DNA of 64,000 bases from Humulus lupulus (taxonomy: Eukaryota > Streptophyta > Magnoliopsida > Rosales > Cannabaceae), in the NCBI RefSeq assembly GCF_963169125.1, contig NC_084801.1, positions 114,789,061 to 114,853,060 of the forward strand, read 5' to 3'. How positions within the stretch are numbered: position 1 is the first letter of the stretch; every line of letters starts with the position of its first letter. Both the position numbers and the translations under genes were made by a program. This document shows positions 44,861-58,100 of this stretch, piece after piece. The notes below the pieces were generated by a model. That model searched no databases. It saw only the letters and a program-made list of their open reading frames with translations, and was not told the origin of the DNA.

Positions 44861-47800
44861 CTAATGCCTTAATTCTATTAATCCCATTTCCTTGATATGC
44901 TTATCAAAAGTAGCTTCTCGTAGTGTCTTTGTAAACGGATTCGCAAGATTGTCTTCAGTTGCAATCTTCATAACCTTCACATCTCCCCTGGCCACATATT
45001 CTCGAATAATGTGATACTTCCTTTCTATATGCTTACTCCTCTTATGACTTCGAGGTTCTTTCAAGTTGGCTATCGCTCCTGTATTGTCACAAAACAACAC
45101 AAGCAGTTTATCCATTTCTGGAATAACACCAAGATCCGAATAGAACTTCTTTAGCCAGACTATTTCCTTAGCTGCTTCTGACGCGGCTATGTACTCAGCC
45201 TCCATAGTGGAATCTGAGATTCCAAACTGCTTTACGCTTCTCCAAATCACAGTTCCACCCCCAAGAGTAAACACCATTCCAGAAGTAGACTTCCTGTCAT
45301 TGACACAAGTCTGAAAATTTGAATCGGTGTAGCCTACAGGGTTTAGAACACCTCCCTTATAGACTAACATATAATCCCCAGTCTGTCTCAAGTACTTCAG
45401 GATATGCTTAACTGCAATCCAATGTTCCGGTCCTGGGTTTGACTGATACTTGCTCACTACTCCCACTGCATAACAGATATCTGGTCTAGTACACAACATG
45501 GCATACATCAAACTTCCAATTGCAGATGCGTAAGGAACCTTTCTCTTTGCATCTTCCTCTTCAGGATTCTGGGGAGACTGCTTCTTTGAAAGATGAATTC
45601 CATGGCGGGATGGTAGACGCCCTTTCTTGGAATTTGTCATTGAGAAACGTTCAAGCACTTTATCAATGTAAGCTGCTTGAGATAGAGCTAAGAGTCTGTT
45701 CTTTCTATCCCTGATGATTTGGATACCTAGAATATAACTTGCTTCACCCAAATCCTTCATCTGGAATTGAGTGCTCAGCCAATTCTTCACATCTAATAAT
45801 TTCTTAACATTGTTTCCAATGAGTAAGATATCATCTACATAAAGAACCAGGAATACCACTATTTGATTTGCCTTCAGTTGGTAAACACAAGGCCCATCAA
45901 TATTTTTTTCAAAGCCATAGGTTTTGATTATTTCATCAAACCTAAGATTCCAAGAACGAGAAGCTTGCTTAAGTCCATAGATGGACCTATTCAACTTGCA
46001 AACTTTTCCCTCTTGTCCAGCTACTTTAAATCCTTCTGGCTGATCCATATAAATGACTTTGTCAAGCTTTCCATTAAGAAAAGTTGTCTTGACGTCCATT
46101 TTCCAGATCTCATAGTCGAGAGTGGCTGCTATGGATAGGAGGATGCGAATGGATTTAGCATGGCTACTGGATTAAAAGTTTCCTCATAGTCCACGCCTTC
46201 TCTTTGGGTAAAACCCTTTGCCACAAATCGAGCTTTATAAGTCTCGATATTTCCATCAACACCTAATTTCTTCTTGTAGATCCACTTGCACCCAATATCC
46301 CTAAATTCACTAGGTGCTTCCACAAGATCCCAGACGGAATTTGAGTACATGGACTCCATTTCCTGTTTCATGGCTTCGAACCATAGTTCCTTTTTAGGGC
46401 TAGCCATTGCTTGTTTGAAAGACAACAGATCATCATCACTAGTGTCACCAACAACCATATTGGTTTCACCATCCAAACCATAGCGAACTGGGTTCCTAGA
46501 AACCCTCCCACTACGACGAGGCTCTGTGACTGTTTGCTCAGGAACAGTGGTAATTGCTTCATTTAAATCGACTTGCGTCGGTTGGACATGAAGAGTGGGA
46601 ATTTCAGCATCAACTTGCGTTGATGACAATGGAACATTGGTTGGAGTCAAATCTTTAACCATCTCCTCTAAAAATACTTTGCTACGAGGTTTGAAGTTTT
46701 GTACATAGTCATTTTCCAGAAAAGTAGCATTCGTAGAAGTAAACACTTTCTTTTCTGAATGACTATAGAAAAGCCCACCCAAGTACCTTTAGGATAGCCA
46801 ACAAACATGCAAACTTCAGTTTGCGGTTCTAGCTTTCCCTCCTTTTTCCTCGGGACGTGGGCGGGACACCCCCAGATTCTATAATGGCGTAAACTAGGTT
46901 CACGACCATTCCAGCATTCTAAAGGTGTTTAGGGGATTGATTTAGACAGCACGACATTGAGAATGTTGTTCGCGGTTTCAATTGCATGTGCCCAGAATGA
47001 AGTTGGTAGAGTTGAGTAACTAAGCATGCATCTAACCATTTCTAATAAAGTTCTGTTCCGGCGTTCTGCTACACCATTATGTTGCGGAGTACCTGGGGCA
47101 GTAAGTTGTGATAAAATCTCAAGTTCAATTAAATGATCTTGGAATTGCATATCCAAATATTCTCCACCCCTATCAGATCGCAAGATCTTTAACGTTTTAC
47201 CTAATTGGTTCTGAGCCATTGCTAGGAATACCTGAAACTTTGAAAATGTTTATGATTTCCTATGCATTAGGTAAAGACATGAGTATCTAGAGTAATCGTC
47301 AATGAAAGTGATGAAATACTCAAAACCACCCCTAGCTTGTACATTCAAAGGTCCAAAAACATCTGAATGAACAAGTCCAGGTGGTTCTTTGGCCCTATCA
47401 CCATTTGTAGATAATGGACGCTTGGTTAGTTTGCCTTCTAGACAAGATTCACAGACTGGTAATTCACCTAAGGTGAGTTCCCTCAAAGGCCCATCCTTTG
47501 TAAGTCTTTGAATCCTATCATATCCAATGTGACCTAGTCTCAAGTGCCATAAATACGTCATATTATCGTTATCGGTCTTTTGACGTTTATTGGTCCTAGG
47601 TTTAGCTACTTTGAATAAATCATTGTTAAGAGCTAGGGGTTCGTTAGGTCGCAGAATATAAAGCCCATTTTCCAAACATGCAATACACAATTATGATTAA
47701 TTGAAGGAAATAGATATATTAGAACTTGTGAAAGTCATAACAAATCATTCTAATTGCAACATGGAAACTGAAATTAAATTTCTACTAAAATCTGGAAAAA

Positions 47801-48612
47801 AAATACATCTTCAAAATTAAATATTTATTTCCGAACTTCAGACGAGCTCTTCCTCTAGCTTGGACCACAAGGAACTTCTCCTTTCCCAACTCTAAGCTCT
47901 AAGCCGCCTTCGTCCACTTCCTCCCACGATTCAAGAAACTGTAAAGAATTGCAAACATGGTTGGTAGGTCCAGAATCAACAATCCAAACAGATTTATCAC
48001 TCTCTAAAACACATGTTTCCAAGATAAATGAACTATAATCATTACCTTTGTTTTTAGCTGCTAGAAACTTGGAGCAATCTCGTTTCCAATGCCCCTTCTC
48101 TTTGCAGTGAAGGCACTTATCTTTACCTTTCTTATTTTTCTTGTTCTTCCCCTTAGGCATCTGTGCACTTGATTGTGCACCGTGCAGCCTTTGCAGGATT
48201 TGGGTTGGTGTTTTGTCCACCTTTCCTCTTGTTTCCAACTTTCGAAGACAAAGCTTGGTTAGATTCATCCTTGGCTGGATCAGCAGCAGCAGCAGTAGTC
48301 TTATTTTCTCCTCTTTTACTAGCTTCACCCATGGTAGGCTCCAAAGTCTGATGCTCATTCATGAGATTCGTCAGACCATAGTTGAGTTGATTACGAAGAT
48401 GCAGACACGATGCCATCCGAGCATTCACAGTGTCATCACGTATGTGCGGAGATGATGATATCCAAGCATTTACGGTGCCATCACGAACGTGCAGACACAA
48501 TGCTCGTTTTGGGGATTCCTCAATCATGACGAACTCGGAGTTGTCACCAATCAACTTTATGTTGATATTCTGCTTTCAATTAAGGAAGTTTTCTCTAGTG
48601 AGTTTCTCCATC
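44861..48612 (-). pseudogene. Decayed copia gag-pol polyprotein
   Basis: Gag starts MEKLTRENFLN at 48612 and has a stop at once (a Trp codon changed). Most of the gag core is replaced by a repeat. YGLTNLMNEH and a CCHC knuckle CLHCKEKGHWKRDC (near 48100) survive. Protease: WIVDSGPTNHVCNS (near 47975). GAG-pre-integrase: HLRLGHIGYDRIQRL; CESCLEGK. Integrase: HSDVFGPL, FIDDYSRY, SDRGGEYL, TPQHNGVAERRNRT. RT: CKWIYKKK, YVDDILLIG (near 45835). RNase H: MEAEYIAASEAAKE, CDNTGAI, HKRSKHI. The frame 46099-44861 (412 codons, RT-RNase H) is still open. Frameshifts lie near 47800, 46850 and 46130. No chromodomain or env is seen. The copia lineage is not assigned. Confidence 0.92.
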
Positions 48613-48908
48613 GTAAGTTGAGAAAGGATGGGAGTAGACACAGGCACTGCTTAATTTAAAACTACAAATTATCAATAAAATAGGAATCAATCACATTTGC
48701 TCAATAAAACTTCTATTCACATAAATTTCAAGAAATAGCACAACATATACCAAAAATATGTAAGATATGAGAAAAAAAACCAAAAACAATCATATATCTA
48801 TTTCTATAGATTTTTATCTAATCTATGATATCCTTGTCCCGGTTGGCGAGAGTCAAAAAATACCACTAGTTAAATAGAGTTGTAAACTCATTTAATAATG
48901 GATACAGT
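48613..48908 (-). other. Leader of the copia element
   Basis: AT-rich non-coding DNA upstream of the copia gag start, cut at 48908 by the Tat-C LTR. The primer site is not in the window. Confidence 0.55.
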
Positions 48909-49508
48909 TGACCCACGATTTGGCCAACGACACGGAGTCAAATATACGACAAAAGATAAAACAGCAAGTAAGAAAGATAATCTAATAGAAGAGAAGAAAA
49001 AACCAAATATTTATAGTGGTTCGGCCCCAAACGATGGTAATGACCTACGTCCACTTAGTGTTATTATTAAGACTGAATCTCAAAGCAGTGATCAAAGAAC
49101 TAGGGTTCTTGAGTTTCACAAAATTTGAGAGAAAATACAATAAAACGATGGATAATTGCACTATAGCTCTCTCTTTTTCTCTATCTTTGCAAGAAGATTC
49201 AGGGATCAAAAGTCCATTCCTTGAGCTATTTCATGTATATTTATCGGCTCAAGGAGGGTTACATATGCCAACGTGCCCTATCTTTCCTTAATAATCGTGT
49301 ATCAAGATAATAATGAAGAAATATTCAATGCAATTATTATAAGATTACAGTTTAAGAAGGAAATAAATCAGGTTATACGACCAGCCTGGTCGTATCTAAA
49401 ACTTAACCCCTGGCAAAGCGATGTGCCTCTGGTCGATATTCGAGCAGTACTTTGACCGCATGTAAGAAATTACTGTCACGTCATCAGTAGTCGTTTTTAG
49501 TATAAACA
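48909..49508 (-). repeat. 3' LTR of Tat-C
   Basis: 600 bp. Minus-strand ends TGTTTATACTAAAAACG and CGTGGGTCA. The TATA position reads GATAAATATA (near 49243-49234), a one-base change from Tat-D. It closely matches 59214-59824. The purine tract AAACTTGGGGGGCAAA follows at 49524-49509. Confidence 0.88.
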
Positions 49509-49738
49509 TTTGCCCCCCAAGTTTATTTATTACGACCAGCAATAAGTAAACTTAGGAAACTGACTCTTCGAATACCCACGAAACATGTCAGAGCCGCCCA
49601 TGCTTTCTCGAAAAAGGTGACCAATCATGTTTAATCAAGTCTTTTTGGTTTCCAATAACTTGTCTGACAGCTATCACACTTCCCCACGCCTTGAAAAGTT
49701 ACCATTTATGATTACCTTGGTAACCGCTCCTCGGCTAA

Positions 49739-50382
49739 TATAAATAACCCTTCATAATCAGTTTTTTACTTTTTAAGTTTTAACTTTATCTTCAAGAAAA
49801 CCGAAGAACCAGGAGCTACATCCCCAGGAACCCAGAAACTCAGATGGATCACGAAGCTCTCGCCTAACCGAATCAACTTAGCGCCCCATAACTTTACTCC
49901 ATCTTTCATACAAGTACGTTTCTTCAAACCTTTCAGTTGTTAATGTGCCATGCAATACTTGTTTATCTCTATTTTTTATTTCTGAGTTCTTGACTGAAAC
50001 TGTTTTGGGGAGATTGGGAATGTTAACCGATGCTTGAAAAGGTGATGAAACAACGTCTTGTAGGAGTTAAGAAACAGTTTGGTAGTCGAGATTGTAGATT
50101 TAGGGCGTAAAATCGTAGTAAAAATTCGATTTTTAAGCTAGTTGAAAAACTGGGTTTTTCCCGCCCCTTCGAAGTTGAAAAAGATTTTTTTTCAAAAAAC
50201 TTTTTACTTTCGCTTTTCAATCTGTTTTTCAAACTGCTCGTATAGAACTTAGTGTTTTTGCTAGAATGCTGCTGGTCGTATACAAGCTTAACTTTTATAT
50301 GCGAGCAACATTATTCTAACTTGCAACACAAATTTTTAGGCTTTACGTTCTCACCTCCCCCTTTCTCTGTTCGCAGCTCTTC
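49739..50382 (+). promoter_or_regulatory. TATA box and leader intron of the Tat-C accessory gene
   Basis: TATAAATA at 49739-49746, on the strand opposite to pol and 230 bp inside the LTR. A CAA|GTACG donor after 49913 and a TTCGCAG acceptor at 50376 bracket a leader intron of about 463 bp. The gene ATG follows at 50383. The matching Tat-D region keeps all of these signals. Confidence 0.55.
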
Positions 50383-52330
50383 ATGCAAGATCCTTGGAGA
50401 GGTGAGAAGCTTATCGACGATGACTTGCTTGCCCAATTACTTGAAGACGAGGAGCATCCGTCGTAGCTGGTACCAGAGATTCTTTTTTCTCGAACCCCAC
50501 CCAATAGACCTCAGATAAACCTTCCAGTCATGGGTAGAGGAATATCCACAGCCCAAAAAAAGAAATCTTCCAAACCATCAAACCAGCCTGCTCCTCAGGC
50601 TGGAATTCCCTCGACCAGTGGTCGGGAAAGAAATATCCCTCACCCAAAAATTCAAACTTGTGCGCAGCCCCAAAACGCCGTTCAACCAGATGTTGAATGA
50701 TACATCGCACCTGTCAGTCGGGTACCAATCAGGATGATCGCTAATTACATCAAAAAATATGGACTCCCTGGGGTGACATTAGTTCAACCCACTCAAGACC
50801 AACAGGTGAACTTGCCTAGAGGCTCCTTTAGTGCTTGTTCTAGGTACCACATTGAGGTAGGAGCAACCCTGCCTCTTCATCCTTTTTTCCAGGGGATGGC
50901 CAAGTACTTCGGGGTCGCCCTTTTCAAATAACTCCCAACGGATATAGAATGCTTGATGCACTCTATATCCTTTATAGCCACACAAAAATGGCCTCTCCCC
51001 ACTCCACATGAGGTCAACTATCTGTTCGACCTAAAATCTAACCCCAACCAAGAAAACACGGGGTTTTTCCACTTTTGTCATTAGGAAATAGGTCGCACTT
51101 TCCTGACTGACACTGGCTACATCTCGAATGTGGGGAGGTACCATCTGGAGTATTTCCTGACAACTGACATGGTCGCGAACAACTTGGCCTTCACTCAAGG
51201 AGGTAAAGTTTTTGTACCGCTGGTCGTCAATTTTTTTTGCTGCACTTTCCTTAGAAATTTAGTACGCTTCAGGCCCATGGTTGCGACCAGACCCTACCCT
51301 AGCCATGGAGATGCGATCAGCCCTCCTGGCCAGCATGACCGACATAGAGAAAAGTGTCAAATAGCTGGTCACAGAGGCCAACCTGAGGTTGGTCGGGCTT
51401 TTAGCACCCCACCAAGACGTGAGGGAGTCAACAGCGGGAAGTGCCACTAGCGAGGAGATTCTCGAGCAGCACTCGGACATGTCACAACCTCAAAGGAGGA
51501 CAACCGGAGTGACAATCAGGGAACCCTCCAACACTCCACGAGCTGCTACTCCCTCCGCCCCTCAGGGAAAGGGGAAAAACAAGGCTACTGTCCCTCTTAA
51601 GCCTCTTGATGAATCGTCGGACGAGAACGATACTGATTTCTCACTCTTAGATAGTCTGCCTATTCCCTGTCACCTCTTCGACGGGGATGGCAACTTTAAA
51701 TACCTTCTTGCTTTAAATTTAGATTTCTTCAAGTCAAAGAGTGAGTGTAGCACTTGTAGGGTAAATAATGTAGCAACCAGTAATGATAGCTCGAGTATTA
51801 TACTTTCAATCTCTCTGTCCTTGTTTCTTAAACTTGGCAAGTTTCTTTTATTATATTGTCTGACTGTTTGCTCGTTTCTTTTTTGCAAACATGCCTGCTG
51901 AACGTGCCTTCGACTTGTACACCAAGTCTGCAAGCAAGAAAAAGTCTCACAGGCGCCAGTCTGGGGAGGGCTGCAGCAATCAACCCGCAAAGAAGCCTCG
52001 AACAGACGACTCTCCTGCACCTACTCCAACGAGGGAGACAACTCCTCCACCAACTCCTACGAACCCAGATCTTCCGTCTCCAGTCGGACAGACTCCTCCT
52101 CCGGCTCTAGTCAAACCTACGCCTCCAACATCCACCATCCAGCAATCGGCTGGTCATCGGGAAGAAGCCTCAAGAGACGACCTTACGGGCGTGGTGCCCA
52201 GCTCAGCCAAAAATAGGCTGTCGAAAATAACAAAGCACTGACATAGCCGAGAGGCAATCCAGGAGACCAGCTCCATGGGGGTCGACCAGGTCCTCAGCCG
52301 TGCATTGAACGAAGTGCTTGCTGTAAGTTG

Positions 52331-53656
52331 TGTTGACGGTGAGAACTCGTCAACTAAGTTGAGTTAGAAAATTATCAAGTCAAGATCACTAATGGAAAAG
52401 CTGTAGAAACTTAAACAATCACTCAAGAGCAATGATAGAACAATAATGGAGAATTCAGTCTTTCATTCACCCTCAAACCTTTGCTACAGTAAAATTTCCA
52501 ACCCCCCTTCAGGTGGTATTAGAGTTCATTTTATAGTAGGCTCTAATGGCCTTAGATACATGGTGGTCTAGGAGACCAAGTGGTACATAAGTACTATGTC
52601 AGGGGAGTGGCTTCAGAGGTTGTGGTCGTACATCCAGTACGGGAGCAGGTGTCAGGAGGATGTCTCCACTACTTGTCTGTACCCATGTCTGATGAGTGGT
52701 GGCAGGCATAGTGGCGCAGGTGATAGTGGTGTCGACTCTAACCTTTGGCCGTAGACATACGGACCATAACTCTTATCCCAGCAGTCCCACTGGTACTGGT
52801 GTCCATACTCAGTACTAGATCGTACAAGCATGTCTCATTCGACTCGTATTGGAGCCTCTAAGCATAGGGGTCTCAAGGTGTAAGGAATGGGACTCTTGGT
52901 GCGTGTTATGGTCGTGGCGTGAGGTGGGGATCTTGGATCCTTGGCCCGAGATGCCTGAAGCCTCCCGAGGCCACTCACGAGTCTGAGCGATAGTCATATG
53001 GCTTTGACGGATGTCTAAGGATGCAAGGCGAGAAGCCCTCCTTGCGACCCCCTTGCTTCATTCATGTGGCCACCAGGTGGCGTGGCTCACATTCCTTCGC
53101 GAGGCGCCCTTGGAAGGCCCATTGATGGCACGGCTCTCTGGCTGTTCACGAGGCCGAATGTGCTGCGGATGTGGCCACTCCGGGGGCCATGGGCGAGGCC
53201 ACCACGGGGCCTAGATGGTGAGGCCACTTCGTGGGCATGGGCAAGGCCACCACGGGACCTAGATGGCAAGGCCACTCCGTGGGCATGGGCGAGGCCACTT
53301 CGTGGGTATGGGCGAGGCCACCACGGGGCCTAGATGGCGAGGCCACTCCGTGGGCATGGGCGAGGCCACCACGGGGCCTAGATGGCGAGGCCACCACCGG
53401 GCCTAGATCGCGAGGCCACTTCGTGGCCATGGGCGCCGGGGCTCAGCCGAGCGAGGCCATGGAGGCGCATGCGCGAGGCGGGCCGCGTGCCTGGGGTGTG
53501 CGCGCGCGAGGTGGGCCTTGCACCTGGGCCATGGCCGAGCGAGGCCATGGTGACGCGGCTGGGACCTCGCGCATCACGAGCTGATCCGAAGTTGTCGTCA
53601 AAGGATGATGGGCCTTCACGGGATCTTTTATGGGCGCAGAATATTGAGCGTCCACA
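52331..53656 (-). repeat. LTR with GC-rich minisatellite, inserted in the Tat-C accessory gene
   Basis: 1326 bp with ends TGTTGACGG and CGTCCACA; flanks AGTTG (52326-52330) and AGTTT (53657-53661). The empty site is visible in Tat-D at about 62641-62650. It is the reverse-oriented relative of 35610-37183, with a minus-strand TATAAAA box at 52535-52529. Large frames in it come from the repeat. Confidence 0.85.
53180..53430. repeat. GC-rich minisatellite, 48-bp unit
   Basis: Unit GGCATGGGCGAGGCCACCAC followed by GGGGCCTAGATGGCGAGGCC and ACTCCGTG. About five copies, some partial. 48 bp is 16 codons, so both strands stay open. The unit sequence differs from the 51-bp unit in the sister LTR although both use GCGAGGCCAC. 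Confidence 0.85.
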
Positions 53657-54398
53657 AGTTTCTTTCTGCTTTGTAAATCGTCTTTTTAACTTGCTCCTAT
53701 TAAAGACCTTATCCTCTGGCTGGCAATCTTCAAGGATGCAGAATGCTCTGTTTGAGAAGAAACTCAGCGATCAGCTCAGTGTTGTTGAGGCTCAACACAC
53801 CGAGCAACTCAAGGCGTCTGAGGCTACTTATGTCGAGCAGCTGAAGGCAGTCGAGGTGAAACATTCTGAGGCCCTCAAAGAGGTCGAGGCGAAGCATACC
53901 GAGGCTCTTAAAAAATTCGAGGCGAAGCATACCGAGGCTCTTAAAAAAGTCGAGGCGAAGCACCTCGAGGCATTGCAAGTGACCGATGCCACAATTGCTT
54001 ATCTCAAAGAGGAGCTGAAGAGGAAGGATGCAAGTATCGAAAAGATCACTGCATCCAAGGAGCAGTACAAGGAGGTCTCTCTCAGGAATTATTGGGAAGC
54101 CCATAAGCTTCAAGATGATCTTGCAATAAGTCGCCAAGAGGTTGCTGCTTTAGAGGAACAGAATGCCCGCAAACTTGAAGGCTATGAGGGGGCATCGTTC
54201 GAGTGCTTCTACTTGTTCTGGAAGAACAATCCCACTGCCAACTTTTCCTATCTTCCAGACCATATCAGGGAGGCGGAGCTGGCTAGGTGTGTTGCTCGTC
54301 TGGAGGAAGACTCAATTCCAAGGTCTCCAGAAATTTCTCTAGCAATCGGCATTGAAGGCGCCCGAGAAGAAGCTGGGGATGCAATCGACCAGCAGTAG

Positions 54399-55109
54399 CA
54401 GCAATCGCCACAAGACCCCCAGGCAACTTCGTAATTTTTTTTCTCTTTTAAATATACGACCTACGGGTCGTGATGTAAAGACGATTCCTTATTAATATTT
54501 GATTGCTGCATGGGCAGCTATTTTCCTTTTAATCGAACAATTACATCCGAGCAGTACTGCTCGCGGTGTAAAGTAATTCTTTTTTCATATTATAATACAT
54601 TTGCGTCTTATTATAACATCTGTTCGCATGACCGAACTTAGCATAGCACTTTGGTTTGATTTAGCAAAATATAAAATTTTGAAAAATACTCTAAGTACCC
54701 TGGTATGCTTTCACTTATTTTGCTCATGTGTTTACATACCTTTCGATATGTTTTGCTTACTAGATACCTTATATGCCCCCCAAGTGATCGAGGAGCTTTA
54801 GGTCCTTGGTCACTTGCCTTGACCAAAACCTGTTCAAAAAATTCTGCTCGGAGCAAAATAATTAAAAGTGTAATAGAGCAAAACAACACACGTAATGAGC
54901 AAATACTTGTATAAAATACAATAATTGGCAAGAATGACTAGCTGCACACAGTCCCTTATATTTCTCGTAATAAATGGACAAAACGTGTCTATACGAGTGA
55001 TGAAAAAGATCTTACACTTATAAGCGATTAGTCACATAAAATGACCAACCCTTTTTCATAACTTGTAAAAAGTAAAATTAATACAAGCCAATCCTTTAAG
55101 AAGGATTGT
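54399..55109. other. Convergent spacer between the Tat-C accessory gene and pol
   Basis: AT-rich non-coding sequence. It holds the 3' ends of two genes that face each other (accessory gene + and pol -). The sequence is repeated in Tat-D at 63388-64000. No tandem repeat of note is seen. Confidence 0.6.
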
Positions 55110-58100
55110 TCATTGATAGTACTTACGCAGGTGTTCTCCATTCCAATAGCGAGGAACGAGATCTCCGTTTAAGCGAGCAAGTTTGTAGGTGCCTGGGTGA
55201 AGGAACTCTTGAATCTGGTATGGCCCTTCCCAATTAGGTCTGAGTACTCCAGCAGCTTGGTCGCGGGTGTTCAGGAAAACTCTTCGAAGTACTAGAACTC
55301 TGACATTGAATTTCCTTTCACACACTTTATAATTGAAATACCGAGCGACTTTCTGCTGGTACGCAGCTACTTGGAGCTGGGCTTGCTCACGCTTCTCATC
55401 GACCAAGTCTAGGGATTCCATTAGTAGTTGGCTATTCGAGTCTTGATCGTACATTATTATGCGATGCGAAGGCGGATCTAACTCAACAGGCAACATTGCC
55501 TCATATCCATAAGCTAAAGAGAATGGAGTATGGCCTGTTGCTGTTCGATGGGAAGTTCTGTACAACCAAAGGACTTCAGGCAATTGTTCTGGCCACACTC
55601 CCTTAGCTTCTTCTAGTCTTTTCTTTAGTGTTTTGTTGACTGCTTCGACTTGTCCATTTGCTTGGGGATGAGCAACTGAAGAAAAGCTCTTGGTAATGCC
55701 ATGTCGTCCGCAAAAATCCGTGAATAAATCACTATCGAACTAGGTGTCGTTATCCGAGACGATTTTCCTTGGCAATCCATAGCGACAAACGATGTTTTTT
55801 ATCACAAAATCCAGCTCCTTCTTGGTTGTTATGGTTGCGAGAGGCTCGGCTTCTGCCCATTTAGTGAAGTATTCGACGGCAGCCACAGCATACTTGACAC
55901 CGCCCTTTCCTGTGGGCAAAGATCCAATTAGATCTATGCCCCAAACCGCAAACAGCCACGGACTTTGCATCTGTTTAAGCTCATTAGGGGCTGCTTGTGG
56001 GATTTTGGAGAACCTCTGGCACTTGTCGCACCTCCGCACAAACTCCATCGAGTTTTCATTCATCGTGGGCCAGAAGTATCCTTGCCTTAGTATCTTTTTT
56101 GACAAGCTTTGCCCCCCAGTGTGGTCTCCACAAAAGCCTTCGTGTACCTCATTCATCAATTCTTTGGCCTTTTCTTTTGGGATACATCTGAGGAGTGGCA
56201 TTGAGTATCCCTTTTAGTATAAGATTCCATCGACCAGGATATACCTAGCACTTATCACTGAAGGGTCCTGGCTTTGTTTCTGTCCGTTGGTAACACGCCT
56301 TGCGTCAGATACTCTATATATGGTGCCATCCATGTATCCACCATCTGGATCACCATAGTGGTCTCCTCTGCTTGGATGCTTGGCATAGACAGTCGCTAAA
56401 CCGGCACTATATTCAAAGTATCAGCATCCTTTGCACTTGCTAATTTGGCCAAAGCATCAACATTGGAATTCTGATCGCGAGGTACTTGCGGGAGGGTGTA
56501 TTTGTCGAACTGAGCCAATAAATCTTTTGTTTTGTTTAAATAGGCAACCATCTTTAAATCATGCCTGGTATTCTCCTATGACTTGATTCACCACCAGCTG
56601 AGAATCACTGTAGATGTCGAGCACCTTTATATTCATGTCCTTGGCTAAACGCAACCCAGCGAGTAACGCTTCATACTCGGCCTCGTTGTTAGAAGCAATG
56701 AAGTCAAACCTGACTGCGCAGTGAAATTGATGCCCTTCTGGCGTTATCAATATCACTCCTGCTCCAGCGTGGCACTCGTTAGAGGAACCATCTGTAAATA
56801 ATTTCCACGAGGGAGCTTGGCTTTGACACTAAGGCTCGTTAGGCTCTTCAATCCGCTCACTGTCTGTAAGCTCAGTGAATTCTGCAACGAAGTCAGCCAG
56901 GGCTTGCCCTTTTATCGCTGCTCGCGGCAAGTAAGATATATCGAACTGCCCAAGTTCGACTGCCCATTTCAACAATCTACCTGCAGCCTCTGGTTTTTGC
57001 AGGACTTGTCGTAGAGGCTGGTCGGTTAAAACCATGATTGGGTGAGCTTGAAAGTAAGGTCGCTGCTTCCTGGAGGCCAAAATTAGGCAATAGGCTAGCT
57101 TCTTGATGGGCGGGTACCGCTGTTCTGCTCCAATTAGCCATTTGCTTACATAGTAAACAACCTTTTGCACGCCTTCTTCCTCCCTTACTAAAACGACACT
57201 AGCAGCATATTTCGTGATTCCTAGGTAGATGAACAAAGTTTCCTTATCGACCGGCTTTGACAGGATGGATGGTTGTGCCATGTGAGTTTTTAATGCTTGA
57301 AAAGCCTGCTCGCACTCCTCCGTCCATTCAAACTTTTTGTTACCTCTAAGTAGATTAAAAAATGGAACGCACTTATCTGTTGATTTCGAAATGAATCTAC
57401 TGAGAGCAACAATTCTTCCGGTTACCCTTTGAACATCCTTAATCTTTGATGGCGATTTCATATCGATCAGAGCTTTAATTTTCTCAGGACAAATTCCTCT
57501 CGAGTTAACTATAAATCCCAAGAATTTCCCTGATCCTACTCCGGAGGAACATTTAAGGGGATTCAACTCCATCTGATATTTTTTCAAGATATTGAAGCAC
57601 TCCTACAAATCCTTTATATGCCCTTCTGCTTTCTTCGACTTGACCAGCATGTCGTCAACATAAACCTCCATGTTTGTGCCGATCAGCTCTTTAAACATGT
57701 GGTTGACTAGTCACTGGTAAGTCACACCAGCATTTTTCAAACCTAAAGGCATTACTTTGTAACAGTAAAGCCTTGTATCAGTCCGAAAGCTAGTGTGATC
57801 CTCATTAGGGGGATGCATACTAATCTGATTATACCCAGAGTATGCATCCATGAATGAGAGAATCTCATGCCCTACAGTGGCATCGACCAGCTGGTCGATT
57901 CTTGGGAGTGGGAAACAGTCTTTGGGGCAGGCCTTATTAAGGTCTGTGAAATCCACGCACGTGCGCCATTTGCCATTTGGCTTGGGAACTAGCACGGGAT
58001 TTGAGACCCACGATGGATAAAATGCCACCCTGATGAACCCATTCTTCTTTAGCTTTTTGACTTCTTCTTTTAAGGCTTTAGATCTATCTTTCTCGAGCAA

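Larger units (their letters stand above)
43280..48908 (-). mobile_element. Ty1/copia retrotransposon, minus strand, 5' part displaced
   Basis: 3' LTR 43280-44836, purine tract, then on the minus strand RT/RNase H, integrase, protease and gag up to ATG 48612, then leader sequence to 48908, where the Tat-C LTR begins. The 5' LTR must lie right of Tat-C, outside the window. Domain order protease-integrase-RT is that of Ty1/copia. Confidence 0.9.
50383..54398 (+). pseudogene. Antisense accessory gene of Tat-C, PF04195-like, interrupted
   Basis: Exon 1 (50383-51202): MQDPWRG start, Pro/Ser-rich linker, ATLPLHPFFQGMAKYFGVALF block, ending at a G|GTAAAG donor. Exon 2 (51255-51740): MTDIEKSVKQL helix and an acidic DESSDENDTDFSLLD run. 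Exon 3 (about 51890-52322): MPAERAFDLYTK, Pro/Thr-rich. Exon 4 (about 53740-54398): coiled coil of repeated VEAKHTEALKK units, then FYLFWKNNPTANFSYLPDHI and the stop. Defects: stops near 50465, 50698 and 50928; the exon 3 acceptor AG is lost (GCAAAC where Tat-D has GTAGAC); the exon 4 acceptor region is deleted. An LTR (52331-53656) sits just after the exon 3 donor. Function unknown. Confidence 0.62.

Noticed and set aside
43280..48908. A full-length, possibly active copia element
   Set aside because: Gag core missing, several frameshifts, and the 5' LTR is displaced by Tat-C.
53382..53640. N-terminal extension of the frame 53382-54398
   Set aside because: The first part reads through the inserted LTR minisatellite. 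Only the part after about 53740 matches the Tat-D accessory gene.
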